Source of the DNA: Treponema sp.
GTDB taxonomy: Bacteria; Spirochaetota; Spirochaetia; Treponematales; Treponemataceae
DNA length: 64,000 nt
Direction of reading: 5' to 3'
NCBI GenBank assembly: GCA_016293645.1
Contig: JAEDDW010000002.1
Location: 19,993 to 83,992 of the forward strand
The position numbers were made by a program, and so were the translations under genes. This document shows, piece after piece, positions 1 through 9,564 of this stretch (positions are counted from its first letter, which is position 1; the number at the start of each line of letters is the position of its first letter). The notes under the pieces were generated by a model. The model worked only from the letters and a program-made list of their open reading frames with translations, was not told where the DNA came from and searched no databases.

Positions 1-3000
1 ATGAGACGATCCTCATAGACAAGGTAAATGACAGGCTGAACAAACAGCAGAAAGCTGCTCAGATTCTTGAAGACAAGGTTTCTGACATCATGAACAAATT
101 CTCTTCAAAAAATGCGGAACAGCTTAAATCAATCGGTGAAGATCTTCTCAAAGCATTTGAAGACAGAGCTGAAGAAGTAGAAAAGACAACGGATCTTGCA
201 AAAAGACAGAACGAAGCAATCATGCAGAAGATTGAAGATGACATCCGCAATGCCTATTCTACAGCAATCGAAAACGCAAAGAAACTTGAGGATGAATCCT
301 TCAGTCAGCTTCAGGAAGAATCAAAACAGCGCATAGACGATTGTCTCAATGAACTTAACATCCAGTCAAAACAGATTACTGCGATGATTGATTCCAGAAT
401 AGAGGAAACTCAGAAAGCCCTTAATGAAAAGACACAGGAACTTTCTGATGCGTTCAGGGAATACAGTGCCGGCCTAGAGAACAAGTTCAAGGAAAAAGCA
501 GAGAACATGCAGCAGCTTCTTGATGCCCGCACCAATGTGCTTTCTGAAAGCTGGCAGAAGAAGATTTCATCTCTTGAGGAAGACCTTAATGAACGTTCCG
601 AGGGGTTTGATTCCCTTCTGGATAATGAGTGTACAAGCCTCAAAAATAATCTTGACTCCAGGATCGGAGAGCTTGTTTCCATTGTTGACTCAAAGACCGG
701 TGGACTTGAAGAGGCTCTCGGTTCAAAAATCCAGGACCTTACGGAACGTGTTGAGAATGCTACCTCTTCCATGGATTCCCTTGTTGATGAGAAGATCAAT
801 CTTTTCAATGACAGGATTACCAATGATATTGCCGACATTGAAAACAAGCTCACTTCTGAAACAAGTACCATGTCAAATGAGATCTACGAAAAGATCAATG
901 ATGTCCGCAGTGAACTTGACAACAGCACCTATGAACTGCGTGAACAGTATTCCGGAAGAATCAGCGAATTCAAGGATAATCTTGAAAACTCAACTTCTGG
1001 AATCGAGGACCGCGTTTATGAAAAAATCGGCGATCTGAATTCAAAGATAGATGATGGATTGAGTCGCCTTGAGAATGAATATACAACCCGTGCCGACGAA
1101 CTTGAAAGAAATCTTGATCAGCGTCTTACTACCATGGGAGCTGATTTCAACCAGAAGACTGTGGACTTTGACAGGATCTTTACTGAACGCTCCGCTGCGT
1201 TTGAGGAAAAGACGACAGCTTTTGAGAATGCCGTCAAGGAAAAGACCGACAGGATCAATTATTCCCTTGATACAAACGCAAGTGAATTCACGGAAAAGCT
1301 TAACAGCAAGATCGAAGAACTTGAAAATGCACTTGCTGAAAAGACGGGCAACCTTGATGTTGTTTTCCACGACAGGACAAAGTCCCTTGAGTCTGATTTC
1401 AATGCAAAGACGGAAGGGCTTACAAAAGGTCTTGAAGAGAAATATGCGGACATGGTTGGTTCAATTGACAGCCGCCTGAAGGAAATCACAAAGAACTACG
1501 AAGACAGAATGCTTGAGCTGGACCAGAAGTTCAACGATACATCATCTTCTGTAATCCATCTTTTTGAGGACAAAAACAGGGAACTTGAAGGTGCATATGA
1601 CTTGAAGTCAAAGTCTCTCAAGGAAGCTTTGGAGACAATCACTGACCAGACTGAATCTGAGATGAAGGAAAAATCTCAGAAACTCATTGTTCTCTTCAAT
1701 GAAAAATCTGCTGCCCTTGATGCAAAACTCAAGCAGAAGATTTCTTCAGTTGATGAGGACATAGACAAGAATTTCGATGAACTTGCAGACAAACTCAAGC
1801 AGAAGACCACCGCTGCAAATACAAATCTTGACAAATCAATTTCAAAAATTGAGACTGAAATCAAGCAGAGGACAACAAGCCTCAATACAAATTTCACCGA
1901 TAAAGCTGATGCTGTAGACGCATTGATAAGAAAGAAGCTCGAGGAACTCAACAACCGTGCTCTTTCAATTTCCACCGACATCAAGAACAGGACCGACAGC
2001 CTTGAAGATGATGTAAGAAAGAAACTCAATACCCTTACAGAAGACGTCAAGGAACAGACTGCTCAGGCCGTTGAGAAATACAGGGAAACAACATCTTCCT
2101 ATACACAGGACATTGAAAGCCGTACTGATGTCCTCAGAAAGGAACTTGCCGAACGTACTGAAAATCTTGAAAGACAGCTTCGTGAACGCACCGGTGAGAT
2201 TGAACAGAAACTTGCCGCCCTTGTTGATAATGTTGAAAACCAGACAAGTGGAGCAATGGAGCAGTACAAGATTACTACATCGGAATACACCTCGAGAATC
2301 GAAGACCAGACCAATAGTCTCAAGAATGAACTTGAAAATAAGAGTCGTGTCCTTGAGGAACTTATTGAAGCCAATGCCCGTGCTCTTGCTGAAAAGACCA
2401 GCGGCCTTGAACAGGAGATCAATGACAGGACGCAGGCAGCAAAGGAAGATGCTGAACGCATAATCGAATCCATCAAGGAAAGCCTTGCCTTGAGTGCTGA
2501 ATCTGCAAGACGTGATGCTGAATCCCAGATCGAAGGTGTGCGCAATACTTTTGCAGACAATGCAGACAGGCTTGTTTCAGAAATGAGGGATACTATCTCT
2601 GATGTGCAGCGACAGGTAAATGATGCTGTTGACAGTGCAAAGAACACTCTTGAAGTTGTCAGGACCGATACAAAAGAAAATGCTGAAAAACTTGCGGCAT
2701 TGCAGGATTCTGTTGATCGTCAGTCTGATGAACTTAAGGAAAGATACGACGGAATGTTCTCTGCAATTCTTGAGAAGGCAGAAAGTGAAGAAAATTCCGC
2801 ATATGAGAAATTCAGTGCATTGAGTACTGCCAATCTTGAAAAATACAAGAAGGATGTCCAGGACCGTGTAGACCAGATGCATTCTGAAGTCAAGTCAACA
2901 CTTGGTTCTCTTGACGAACAGTCAAGGACTTACAATGAAGATATTTCACGAACAATTGCTGAACTTCAGGCTAAATTCCAGGAGGTTCAGGCAAATGCGG

Positions 3001-5276
3001 AAAATGTTGCTTCCCGCATAGAATCGGAAACTGCAGATCATTCTGCAAAGCTTGATGAATTCTCGGCTGAGATGAAATCAAAGCTTCTTGAGATGAATAA
3101 TACTCTTCTTTCTGTTTCCAGGGAAATCGCTTCTGAGTGTGATGCAAGACAGACAAAGTACCTTGCGGAACTTGACAGCCAGCTTGGCGACTACAAGAAG
3201 GAAATGGAATATCGCTTCAAGAAACTCAATACGGCCGGTGCTGATGTAGATAAACTTGAGTCTTCTTTGAGAAAGCTTATGGAGCAGAGTCAAAAGAAGG
3301 TCATTGGTGACTTTGAAAAATTTACTGAAGCGGCATCAAAGAACCAGAGTGATTTTGAATCTTCTCTTGCTTCAAAATTCGAAAAGGTGAAGTCGGAACT
3401 TGAGACTGTTCAGACATCCCTTGATGAAATAAAGAAGGATTCTGCCGCTAAACTCAGCAGCAAAGTCAAGGTGTTTGAAGATGCTTTCATCAATGATCTT
3501 ACAAAGCGTGAGAACGACATTCAGGATAAACTTACAACCTGGAAGAATACTTTTGACAATCAGTTTGAAAACTTTACCGATGAATATGAAGAAAAGAGGA
3601 TGAACATAGAGAAAAACTATGAAGAATCCCTTGCAAAACGCGTTGGTGAACTTCAGAAGAAAACTCAGGAACAGGAAAAGAAATTCCAGAGTGCTCTTCT
3701 TGCAGGTCAGACCACAATTCAGGAGCAGATCAATTCCGTAAATCAGAGGATCCATGAGTTCATCGAACAGTATAGGGCTGAGATCAGAAAGGCAATTGAA
3801 AGTGTTGATGGCGATCTTAAGGTTGAGACAGACGAATACAAGCAGCGAATGAATGAAAATCTCGACAAGACTGAACGTGAACTTAATTCCAGAATCAGTG
3901 AGCTTAAGGAAATCCTTACATCCAAGCAGGAAACCCAGTCAGCAACAATTGATACAGCTGTCCAGGAATTCCAGGAGTGGAAGGTTCGTCTCAAGGATCA
4001 GTATGAAGATTATTACCATCAGATTGATGAACAGCTTAAGCTTCTTGCCGAGACAAATGAGCAGAAAATTTCCGAACTCCAGACTGATTTCTCTTCAGCC
4101 GCCAAGAGAGCCGGTGATATTCTCAGCGGTTTTGATAACGACAGCAGAAAGCGCATTGAAGAATTTGATACCATGTACAACGAGATGCTGACAAATGTCA
4201 AAGCCTATAATGAGGAACAGATAAAAAATGCTGAACTTAAGATAAAAGATCTGAAAAAGTCATTTACTGAAAAGGCAAATGAATACAAGTCGGCATATCA
4301 GGGAGCAACTGACAGGCTCAATGAGGAAACAAACAATCTTCAGAAGAAGGTCGATGACATCAAGAAAAGCATCGCAGAATTTGTTTCTGAATCGTCAGCC
4401 TTTGAAAGGGCAGACATCCTCAAACGTCAGCTTGATGGCAATATTGAAGATCTTTCAGAAAAGATTGCTTCTGTCAAAGCATACGATGTCAGGCTGAATG
4501 AGCTTGCAAATCAGATCCGTCAGCTTGATCGTCTTGGTGATGATGTCAATTCAAAGCTGAACGCATACAGTGCGGATCAGTCCAGGATCGACAGTATTGA
4601 ATATAAATTCAACAATCTTCTTGAGCTTTCAAATGGAATCGATGCAAAGCTTCTTGAGGTTCAGAAGATAAATGATGAATTCATCAATATGCAGATGACA
4701 ATGCACAAATATAATGAATCCATGGGCAACATGGAATCCAAATTTGACCGCATTGAGAAAAAGAGTGAGACTGTCGACCGCGTTGCCGAAGCTGTAGACA
4801 ATTCATTCAAGAACATCAACAGCCTTGAAAAACGTCTTGATGAGTACTCAGGAAAATTCAAGGACCTTCCTGGTGAAATGGAAAAGATCAAGAAGAATAT
4901 GGATTCCATCATCAAGAATGGTGAGAGAATCAATGAAGCTGTCGATAAGATAAGTTCATTGCAGAGCATCATCAAGGAAGTTGAAAGTCAGATGGATGGA
5001 ATTGAAAATTCCAAGAAGGGATTTACCGCCACTGAAGAGAGACTCCAGAAGCTTTATAATGACACTGAAAATCAGATCAACCTTCTTCATTCAATTTCCA
5101 TGAAGGATACAGGAAAGAAAAAGTCGTCATCTTCAAGCAGTGGAATTTCACCACAGACAAGAGCAAGTGTGATCAGCTTGAAGAAGAGGGGATGGGATAA
5201 TTCTGAAATTGCAAGAAGCCTTAAGATTGAGGAAAATCTAGTTTCTGTTATCCTTGAGCTTGGTACTGATGAATAA
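1..5276 (+). CDS. SpiroCoCo-type giant coiled-coil protein (5' end outside window)
   Basis: The reading frame is open from base 3, so the gene starts upstream of the window; the first internal ATG (base 90) is not its start. At least 1,757 residues are present. Almost all of it is charged, heptad-like coiled coil rich in E, K, D, S and N, with recurring units of the form 'ExTxxLExxLxxRT'. The last 40 residues differ: after a serine-rich linker comes a compact segment (motifs RASVISLKKRGWDNSEIARS and KIEENLVSVILELG) that reads like a helix-turn-helix. No signal peptide or membrane segment is visible in the part seen. The family is known mainly from spirochaetes; a cytoskeletal or scaffolding role is inference. 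It converges on ispDF. Confidence 0.8.
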   Translation, partial: ETILIDKVNDRLNKQQKAAQILEDKVSDIMNKFSSKNAEQLKSIGEDLLKAFEDRAEEVEKTTDLAKRQNEAIMQKIEDDIRNAYSTAIENAKKLEDESFSQLQEESKQRIDDCLNELNIQSKQITAMIDSRIEETQKALNEKTQELSDAFREYSAGLENKFKEKAENMQQLLDARTNVLSESWQKKISSLEEDLNERSEGFDSLLDNECTSLKNNLDSRIGELVSIVDSKTGGLEEALGSKIQDLTERVENATSSMDSLVDEKINLFNDRITNDIADIENKLTSETSTMSNEIYEKINDVRSELDNSTYELREQYSGRISEFKDNLENSTSGIEDRVYEKIGDLNSKIDDGLSRLENEYTTRADELERNLDQRLTTMGADFNQKTVDFDRIFTERSAAFEEKTTAFENAVKEKTDRINYSLDTNASEFTEKLNSKIEELENALAEKTGNLDVVFHDRTKSLESDFNAKTEGLTKGLEEKYADMVGSIDSRLKEITKNYEDRMLELDQKFNDTSSSVIHLFEDKNRELEGAYDLKSKSLKEALETITDQTESEMKEKSQKLIVLFNEKSAALDAKLKQKISSVDEDIDKNFDELADKLKQKTTAANTNLDKSISKIETEIKQRTTSLNTNFTDKADAVDALIRKKLEELNNRALSISTDIKNRTDSLEDDVRKKLNTLTEDVKEQTAQAVEKYRETTSSYTQDIESRTDVLRKELAERTENLERQLRERTGEIEQKLAALVDNVENQTSGAMEQYKITTSEYTSRIEDQTNSLKNELENKSRVLEELIEANARALAEKTSGLEQEINDRTQAAKEDAERIIESIKESLALSAESARRDAESQIEGVRNTFADNADRLVSEMRDTISDVQRQVNDAVDSAKNTLEVVRTDTKENAEKLAALQDSVDRQSDELKERYDGMFSAILEKAESEENSAYEKFSALSTANLEKYKKDVQDRVDQMHSEVKSTLGSLDEQSRTYNEDISRTIAELQAKFQEVQANAENVASRIESETADHSAKLDEFSAEMKSKLLEMNNTLLSVSREIASECDARQTKYLAELDSQLGDYKKEMEYRFKKLNTAGADVDKLESSLRKLMEQSQKKVIGDFEKFTEAASKNQSDFESSLASKFEKVKSELETVQTSLDEIKKDSAAKLSSKVKVFEDAFINDLTKRENDIQDKLTTWKNTFDNQFENFTDEYEEKRMNIEKNYEESLAKRVGELQKKTQEQEKKFQSALLAGQTTIQEQINSVNQRIHEFIEQYRAEIRKAIESVDGDLKVETDEYKQRMNENLDKTERELNSRISELKEILTSKQETQSATIDTAVQEFQEWKVRLKDQYEDYYHQIDEQLKLLAETNEQKISELQTDFSSAAKRAGDILSGFDNDSRKRIEEFDTMYNEMLTNVKAYNEEQIKNAELKIKDLKKSFTEKANEYKSAYQGATDRLNEETNNLQKKVDDIKKSIAEFVSESSAFERADILKRQLDGNIEDLSEKIASVKAYDVRLNELANQIRQLDRLGDDVNSKLNAYSADQSRIDSIEYKFNNLLELSNGIDAKLLEVQKINDEFINMQMTMHKYNESMGNMESKFDRIEKKSETVDRVAEAVDNSFKNINSLEKRLDEYSGKFKDLPGEMEKIKKNMDSIIKNGERINEAVDKISSLQSIIKEVESQMDGIENSKKGFTATEERLQKLYNDTENQINLLHSISMKDTGKKKSSSSSSGISPQTRASVISLKKRGWDNSEIARSLKIEENLVSVILELGTDE

Positions 5277-5288
5277 GTTTTAAGTTAA

Positions 5289-5444
5289 AAAAAGGGGATG
5301 TCCAATAAGTATTCTGCATAGGGTCATTGCATATGGCGGCGGAGCTTCCATAAAGCCGCTCTGTCGAAATGACCATCCCACTACATGTGGGGGCTTCGAC
5401 ACGCTCAGCCACCCTGATGTATACTTTTGTAACATTCCCTTTTT
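5289..5444. repeat. Intergenic palindromic element inside a bidirectional terminator
   Basis: The gap between two convergent genes is framed by a 12/13-match inverted repeat, AAAAAGGGGATGT (5289-5301) and ACATTCCCTTTTT (5432-5444), with A/T runs outside it, as expected for a two-way terminator. Inside lie nested palindromes: TGTCGAA/TTCGACA (5362-5368 and 5395-5401) enclosing CCCAC/GTGGG (5377-5381 and 5387-5391). The inner part looks like a dispersed intergenic repeat. No ORF of interest is seen. Confidence 0.5.
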
Positions 5445-6618
5445 ATTTTGTAAGCAGACAGACGCAGTAAGCCTTGATGGCATTTCCCTGGCCCACGGAA
5501 TCCTGTTTTTCATTGGTTTTTGCCTTCACAAAAATGCGGCATTCATCAACGTCGAGAGTTTCTGCAATCGATCCGATTACTTTCTCACGCCATGGAAGAA
5601 ATTTTGGCTTTTCTGTTTCAACAACACAGTCAAGGTTGTTCAGCGTCCATCCTTCTGCACGGACATCACTCCAGATTTTTTTCAATAAATCCTTCGAGTC
5701 GGCGTCTTTCCATTTCGCTTCTTTCGGTGGAAAATAGGAACCGATATCGCCTAGACCTGCCGCACCAAGAAGCGCATCGCTGATTGCGTGGAGAAGTACA
5801 TCTCCGTCAGAGTGTCCTTCCTCTCCTTTTTCGGAAGGAATCTCAATTCCGCCAAGATAAAATTTTCTGCCTGCCACAAGTCTGTGCAGATCTGTGCCCA
5901 TTCCGATTTTAATCATGCTACCATCATCCTTAATATCACTGGCAAAAGTAATTTTTTTGTTTTCCTTGCTTCCTTCAACGACATGTACTTTTCTGCCATC
6001 CGTAAACTCTGGAAAACTATCCCAGATTTCCGTGTCATCGGTATATTCGTGATTGTTTTCTGCCGCTTTGGAATGGCATTCAAGAAGAGGTCCAAGTTCA
6101 AAAGCCTGCGGTGTCTGGACTGCGCAAAGATCCTTACGGACAAGATGTCTTGCGATAGTTCCGTCTGGATTGATTTCTTTCTGCGTATCAACAGGAGCAA
6201 TTGCAGGAACCGATGCTCCATGTTCTGCTGCCGATGAGATTACGTTTTTAATTATTTGTGCTGAAACAAATGGACGTGCCGCATCATGGATAAGGACAAT
6301 AGAATCCTTGTCGTCGATCGTCATGAGCGCATTATAAACTGAAGACTGCCTTGTGGGGCCGCCTTCAACAAAGAGGACACAGGTGTTTCCCGTCAGTTTT
6401 TTTATTTCAGGGTCAGCATAAAAAGCCTTCTGTGCGTCTTCTTTGCCATCTTTTGGAATTGCGACTACTATGGTTGAAAAAGGTGCTGATTCTAAAAAAA
6501 TACGGGCGGAACAAGATAATACCGTTCCGCCTCCCAGCTGTAAATATTCTTTTTTCTTGCCAAGGCCCATCCTTGAGGATGAGCCCGCAGCTGCAAGAAC
6601 AAGTGCAAGTGATTTCAA
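5443..6618 (-). CDS. ispDF: Bifunctional IspD/IspF (MEP isoprenoid pathway)
   Basis: This 391-residue protein makes two non-consecutive steps of the methylerythritol phosphate pathway. The N-terminal half (about residues 1-228) is the IspD cytidylyltransferase: AAAGSSSRMG nucleotide-binding loop near residue 9, then KKKEYL, and VLIHDAARPFV near residue 110. The C-terminal half (about 233-391) is the IspF cyclodiphosphate synthase: the metal-binding GTDLHRL near residue 238 and GHSDGDVLLHAISDALLG near 266. Total length fits a genuine fusion. It starts 3 bp after the carD stop codon, so the two are one transcript. No frameshift or missing motif is seen. Confidence 0.95.
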   Translation of the reverse strand: MKSLALVLAAAGSSSRMGLGKKKEYLQLGGGTVLSCSARIFLESAPFSTIVVAIPKDGKEDAQKAFYADPEIKKLTGNTCVLFVEGGPTRQSSVYNALMTIDDKDSIVLIHDAARPFVSAQIIKNVISSAAEHGASVPAIAPVDTQKEINPDGTIARHLVRKDLCAVQTPQAFELGPLLECHSKAAENNHEYTDDTEIWDSFPEFTDGRKVHVVEGSKENKKITFASDIKDDGSMIKIGMGTDLHRLVAGRKFYLGGIEIPSEKGEEGHSDGDVLLHAISDALLGAAGLGDIGSYFPPKEAKWKDADSKDLLKKIWSDVRAEGWTLNNLDCVVETEKPKFLPWREKVIGSIAETLDVDECRIFVKAKTNEKQDSVGQGNAIKAYCVCLLTK

Positions 6619-6621
6619 GAA

Positions 6622-7230
6622 TTAATCCTCGTCATCATCGTCATTGTCTTTTGATGAAGATGTATCTTCTTCAAATTCATCCTCATCATCTTCATCTTCT
6701 GTAAATGTCTGCTTCTTTTCAATCTTAAGTCCAAGAGGCTCAAGTTTTGCATGGAGCATTACTTCAACTTCCTTTGGAGTGATTCCGTATGCTTCAGCAA
6801 TTTCATTTTCAAGAAGTGTCTTGGCATTTTCGTAGAGCTTACGTTCAAGGATTGGAAGTTCCTTTACCTTTGAACGGTGGTACAGACAGCGTACAATGGC
6901 AGCAATGTCACCAACTGTTCCTTTCTTGAGAAGGTCAAGATTCTGCTGGTAGCGGAGCTTCCAGTCTGATGTTGGCGGCTCGTAGTCGTCACTGATGGAT
7001 TCAAGAGCCTTTTTGGCTTCTGCTTTTGAAACAATTGCACGGATACCAAGGAGCTTTGCGTTGTCTACAGGCACAATGACGTTCATGTCGGAAACTTCAA
7101 TGTAGATTTTGTAGTGGTATACCATCTCACCTTTGAATTCACGCTTGAAAACATCGATGATCTTACCAACGCCCTGGCTTGGGTAAACAATTGTCTGGTT
7201 TACTGAAAATTCTGTCTTTGGTTTTGCCAT
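6622..7230 (-). CDS. carD: CarD-family transcription regulator
   Basis: This 202-residue protein binds RNA polymerase beta and stabilises open promoter complexes in the families studied. The N-terminal CarD/TRCF-RID-like domain shows VNQTIVYPSQGVGKI near residue 8, and an all-helical middle domain follows. The last 24 residues are an acidic tail (DEDDEDEFEE..., ending NDDDDED), which is unusual and could contact basic partners. The start at 7230 is preferred over an in-frame ATG at 7251 because a strong promoter (TTGAAA, 17 bp, TATAAT) lies between, ending 9 bp before it. No Shine-Dalgarno sequence is present, so the mRNA is probably leaderless. It is cotranscribed with ispDF. Confidence 0.9.
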   Translation of the reverse strand: MAKPKTEFSVNQTIVYPSQGVGKIIDVFKREFKGEMVYHYKIYIEVSDMNVIVPVDNAKLLGIRAIVSKAEAKKALESISDDYEPPTSDWKLRYQQNLDLLKKGTVGDIAAIVRCLYHRSKVKELPILERKLYENAKTLLENEIAEAYGITPKEVEVMLHAKLEPLGLKIEKKQTFTEDEDDEDEFEEDTSSSKDNDDDDED

Positions 7231-7239
7231 GATTTTACT

Positions 7240-7268
7240 ATTATACCACAATCACGGCGAAATTTCAA
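7240..7268 (-). promoter_or_regulatory. Promoter of carD-ispDF
   Basis: On the minus strand, TTGAAA (7268-7263), a 17-bp spacer, then a consensus TATAAT (7245-7240). Only 9 bp separate the -10 from the ATG at 7230, so transcription should start at or within 2 nt of the start codon. Confidence 0.7.
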
Positions 7269-7269
7269 T

Positions 7270-8352
7270 TCAGTTCTTGCAGGCTACGGCGTGGAGAATT
7301 GTTTTCCTGATGTCTTCGTCATACCAGGTGCAGGTTGTTCTGTTGAAGAAACCGAATGATTCCGCCGGGTTTTCCTCGTTCATTGCGATTCCGTTGTCCC
7401 AAAGAATTGAATAGATTCCTTTTGAGTAGGATTCCTTCACGTAGTAGTCAAACCAGACCATGCGGTCGGCCTTGTTGTTCTTGTTTGTTGCACCGTATTC
7501 ACCGATGATCACAGGATGTCCCCTGTCGATGAATTCCGACTTTAGCCTGTTGAAGTAGTAGTCGATGTCGCTCTTGGTCTGCATTGTGAAATCACAGTAA
7601 CCGCCTTCACCGCAGTTCATTGCAAAGTTGTATGGTGTATACATATGTACAGAAAGAGCGATTTTTTCTTTGTTGCCCTCAATGTCTGCAGGAAATTCAA
7701 ATGCGCTGTTGAAGGCTGCATCAGGAGAAGCTACATAAGACGGAACCATGATAAGGCGGCTCTTGTTTGTTCCGCCTGCGGAACGAATTGCCTGGACAGC
7801 ACGCTGATTAAGGATTTTGATCATTTCCATGGCTTCAAGGCATTTTGGATTTTCCGGATTGTAGTTCCACTCATCCGGTGTCCCTCTGAGACGGGGTTCG
7901 TTGAGGGTTTCAAAAATCACATTTTCGTATCTGTCATCTGCGAAAGCTTCTGCGATCTGTGTCCAGATTCTGCTTACGAATTCAACTGACTTATCCTTTG
8001 CTTTAAGTGAAGGGTAATATCCCTGGAAGGCATAGACAATGTTGTCATTTATATAGTTGTCGTGATGGATGTTGAGGATCACGTAAAGGTTGTTTTCCAT
8101 ACACCAGTCCACGATTGTCTTTACGCGGTTCATCCATTGTTCGTTGATTTCATAGTCGACGTTTACATGGGGAGTCCAGCTTACTGGAAGACGGATGGTC
8201 TTGATTCCGCTTCTGGCAAGTCCGTCAATCATTTCTTTAGTAGTCATTGGCTGACCCCAGCTGGTTTCTGTGTTTTCAGGCTGATTGATAAAAGAGTCTG
8301 CGTTGTGGGCATCAAGTGTGTTTCCTAAGTTCCATCCTGTTCCTAAATCCAT
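7270..8352 (-). CDS. Glycoside hydrolase family 5 (endoglucanase-like)
   Basis: This 360-residue TIM-barrel glycanase is probably active on beta-1,4-glucans or related oligosaccharides. It opens with GWNLGNTLDA, typical of the start of a GH5 catalytic domain, and has the substrate-binding IHHDN near residue 95, the acid/base glutamate in LNEPR (E152) and the nucleophile glutamate in IIGEYGA (E285). The start at 8352 is set by a strong AAAGGAGAT site 5 bp upstream; the frame is open for a further 63 codons, but that part is non-coding in character. There is no signal peptide or carbohydrate-binding module, so it should act in the cytoplasm on imported oligosaccharides. It stands alone, with no transporter beside it. 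A GH5_4-like subfamily is a guess. Confidence 0.9.
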   Translation of the reverse strand: MDLGTGWNLGNTLDAHNADSFINQPENTETSWGQPMTTKEMIDGLARSGIKTIRLPVSWTPHVNVDYEINEQWMNRVKTIVDWCMENNLYVILNIHHDNYINDNIVYAFQGYYPSLKAKDKSVEFVSRIWTQIAEAFADDRYENVIFETLNEPRLRGTPDEWNYNPENPKCLEAMEMIKILNQRAVQAIRSAGGTNKSRLIMVPSYVASPDAAFNSAFEFPADIEGNKEKIALSVHMYTPYNFAMNCGEGGYCDFTMQTKSDIDYYFNRLKSEFIDRGHPVIIGEYGATNKNNKADRMVWFDYYVKESYSKGIYSILWDNGIAMNEENPAESFGFFNRTTCTWYDEDIRKTILHAVACKN

Positions 8353-8476
8353 GGTGATCTCCTTTTTGCTGGGGGTTGCTGCGTCATGATTAACGCTGTA
8401 CTGGTTTGAATATAATGCAAAGTGGATGCTGAGAGTACAAAATTTATGTTTAATATGTAAAAAAAATTGAAAATAC

Positions 8477-8510
8477 AAAAAAAAATCCCGCACTGATGGG
8501 GGCGGGACAT
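8477..8510 (-). terminator. Rho-independent terminator of the FN3/TPR-like gene
   Basis: Read on the minus strand, GTCCCGC and TGCGGGA form a G/C-rich stem around a short loop and are followed by a run of nine T's. It lies just past the stop codon at 8525. Confidence 0.75.
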
Positions 8511-8524
8511 TTTCAAGGCTGACC

Positions 8525-9499
8525 TCAGTTGAACAGGTCAAGACTGCTGTCTATCCAGCGGCGCGTAAGTTCCGGATATGTATCCTCAAGTGCGAGGAAT
8601 CTTGTAAGTGCTGCAGGAAAGTTTCCTGTATAATAGTATGATTCACCAAGATAGAAGCTTGCCCTGTCTGCAACGGATTTTGTTCTGTTCTGTGCAAGGA
8701 AGTTTCTCAATGCGGTGATGGATTCCGTGTACTGTTTCTTGATGAAATATGTCTTGAGAATTTCAAAAAGAAGATATTCGTCTCCTCCAGCAGGGCTTAC
8801 CAGATCCTCTTCAAAGATGTGTACCGGGAGAGGATCCCTTTTGTATGTACCGGAACCCTTTATCAAAGTCTTTGCTTTTTCCTTTGACTGGTTTGAAATA
8901 GTGCTTTCATGTGCCGGTTTTTCATCTAGGACATCAATATACGGAAGGGGAGTTTCCCTCAGTTCTCCATTTTTGTATTCCTTTACGGTAGGTTCTCTTT
9001 TCTGGATTACGGTCTTGTTGCTTCTGTTTTTTGATGTCTTGATGCGTGCTCCGTTTACTGTTGCGTTTACACCAGGCAGAACTGTCTTGATGATGGTCTC
9101 GTCTGACCTGCTTTCTGCTGAATCATCAATCTGTTCATCATAATAAAGTCCGGGATTGCTTCTTTTTGAAGGGGAAACTACAGTAATGATTGCGTAATAA
9201 TATTCCTGGCTGGTCCTCAGAGAATCAGTGTATGATGTTTCATCACCATTGAGTATGGCAACAGGTTCCATGTTTTCAATCTGTGTCCAGCTGGTCAAAG
9301 GTTGCTTTTCACGGTACACAAGGAAAGTAGATACGGAAGAGGAGTCTTCCGGTGATTCCCAGCTGACTGTTACTGTCTTCCCGGATGTAGATTCGGCGTT
9401 GATTCCTGTAACAACATTTTTTGTAGACTGAGCTACAGCCTGTGAAACTGAAAGTAATATGGAAGAAATAAAGCAAAGTGCACGTATTCTGTTTGTCAT
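8525..9499 (-). CDS. Exported protein with fibronectin type III-like and TPR-like domains
   Basis: This 324-residue protein has a signal peptide (MTNRIRALCFISSILLSVSQ, then AVAQ). Residues of about 30-120 look like one fibronectin type III domain (VTVSWESPED, later TSYTDS and EYYYAIITV). A variable basic middle follows, and the last 80 residues (KQYTESITALRNFL, YLGESYYYTGNFPAALTRF) form two TPR/Sel1-like helical repeats. It is probably periplasmic and binds other proteins; no enzymatic motif is seen. The start at 9499 is preferred to ATGs at 9508 and 9550 because the promoter -10 ends 7 bp before 9499 and overlaps the others. No ribosome-binding site is present. Confidence 0.7.
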   Translation of the reverse strand: MTNRIRALCFISSILLSVSQAVAQSTKNVVTGINAESTSGKTVTVSWESPEDSSSVSTFLVYREKQPLTSWTQIENMEPVAILNGDETSYTDSLRTSQEYYYAIITVVSPSKRSNPGLYYDEQIDDSAESRSDETIIKTVLPGVNATVNGARIKTSKNRSNKTVIQKREPTVKEYKNGELRETPLPYIDVLDEKPAHESTISNQSKEKAKTLIKGSGTYKRDPLPVHIFEEDLVSPAGGDEYLLFEILKTYFIKKQYTESITALRNFLAQNRTKSVADRASFYLGESYYYTGNFPAALTRFLALEDTYPELTRRWIDSSLDLFN

Positions 9500-9506
9500 A
9501 ATGTTC

Positions 9507-9535
9507 ATTTTAGGGCAACTTACTCTGTTTGACAA
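9507..9535 (-). promoter_or_regulatory. Minus-strand half of a back-to-back leaderless promoter pair
   Basis: Minus strand: TTGTCA (9535-9530), 17-bp spacer, TAAAAT (9512-9507), then exactly 7 bp to the ATG at 9499. The -35 overlaps the plus-strand -35 by five base pairs. Confidence 0.7.
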
Positions 9536-9557
9536 TAGATGTTCTTTCAATTATCCT
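9529..9557 (+). promoter_or_regulatory. Plus-strand half of a back-to-back leaderless promoter pair
   Basis: Consensus TTGACA (9529-9534), 17-bp spacer, TATCCT (9552-9557), then exactly 7 bp to the ATG at 9565. There is no Shine-Dalgarno site, so the mRNA should begin at the start codon. Confidence 0.65.
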
Positions 9558-9564
9558 ATTTAAC

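Noticed and set aside
7231..7251. carD start at ATG 7251
   Set aside because: It would place the start codon upstream of the consensus TATAAT that drives the gene.
8353..8541. Longer N-terminus (63 codons) for the GH5 enzyme
   Set aside because: The sequence lacks coding character and a proper signal peptide, and a strong ribosome-binding site sits just before the ATG at 8352.
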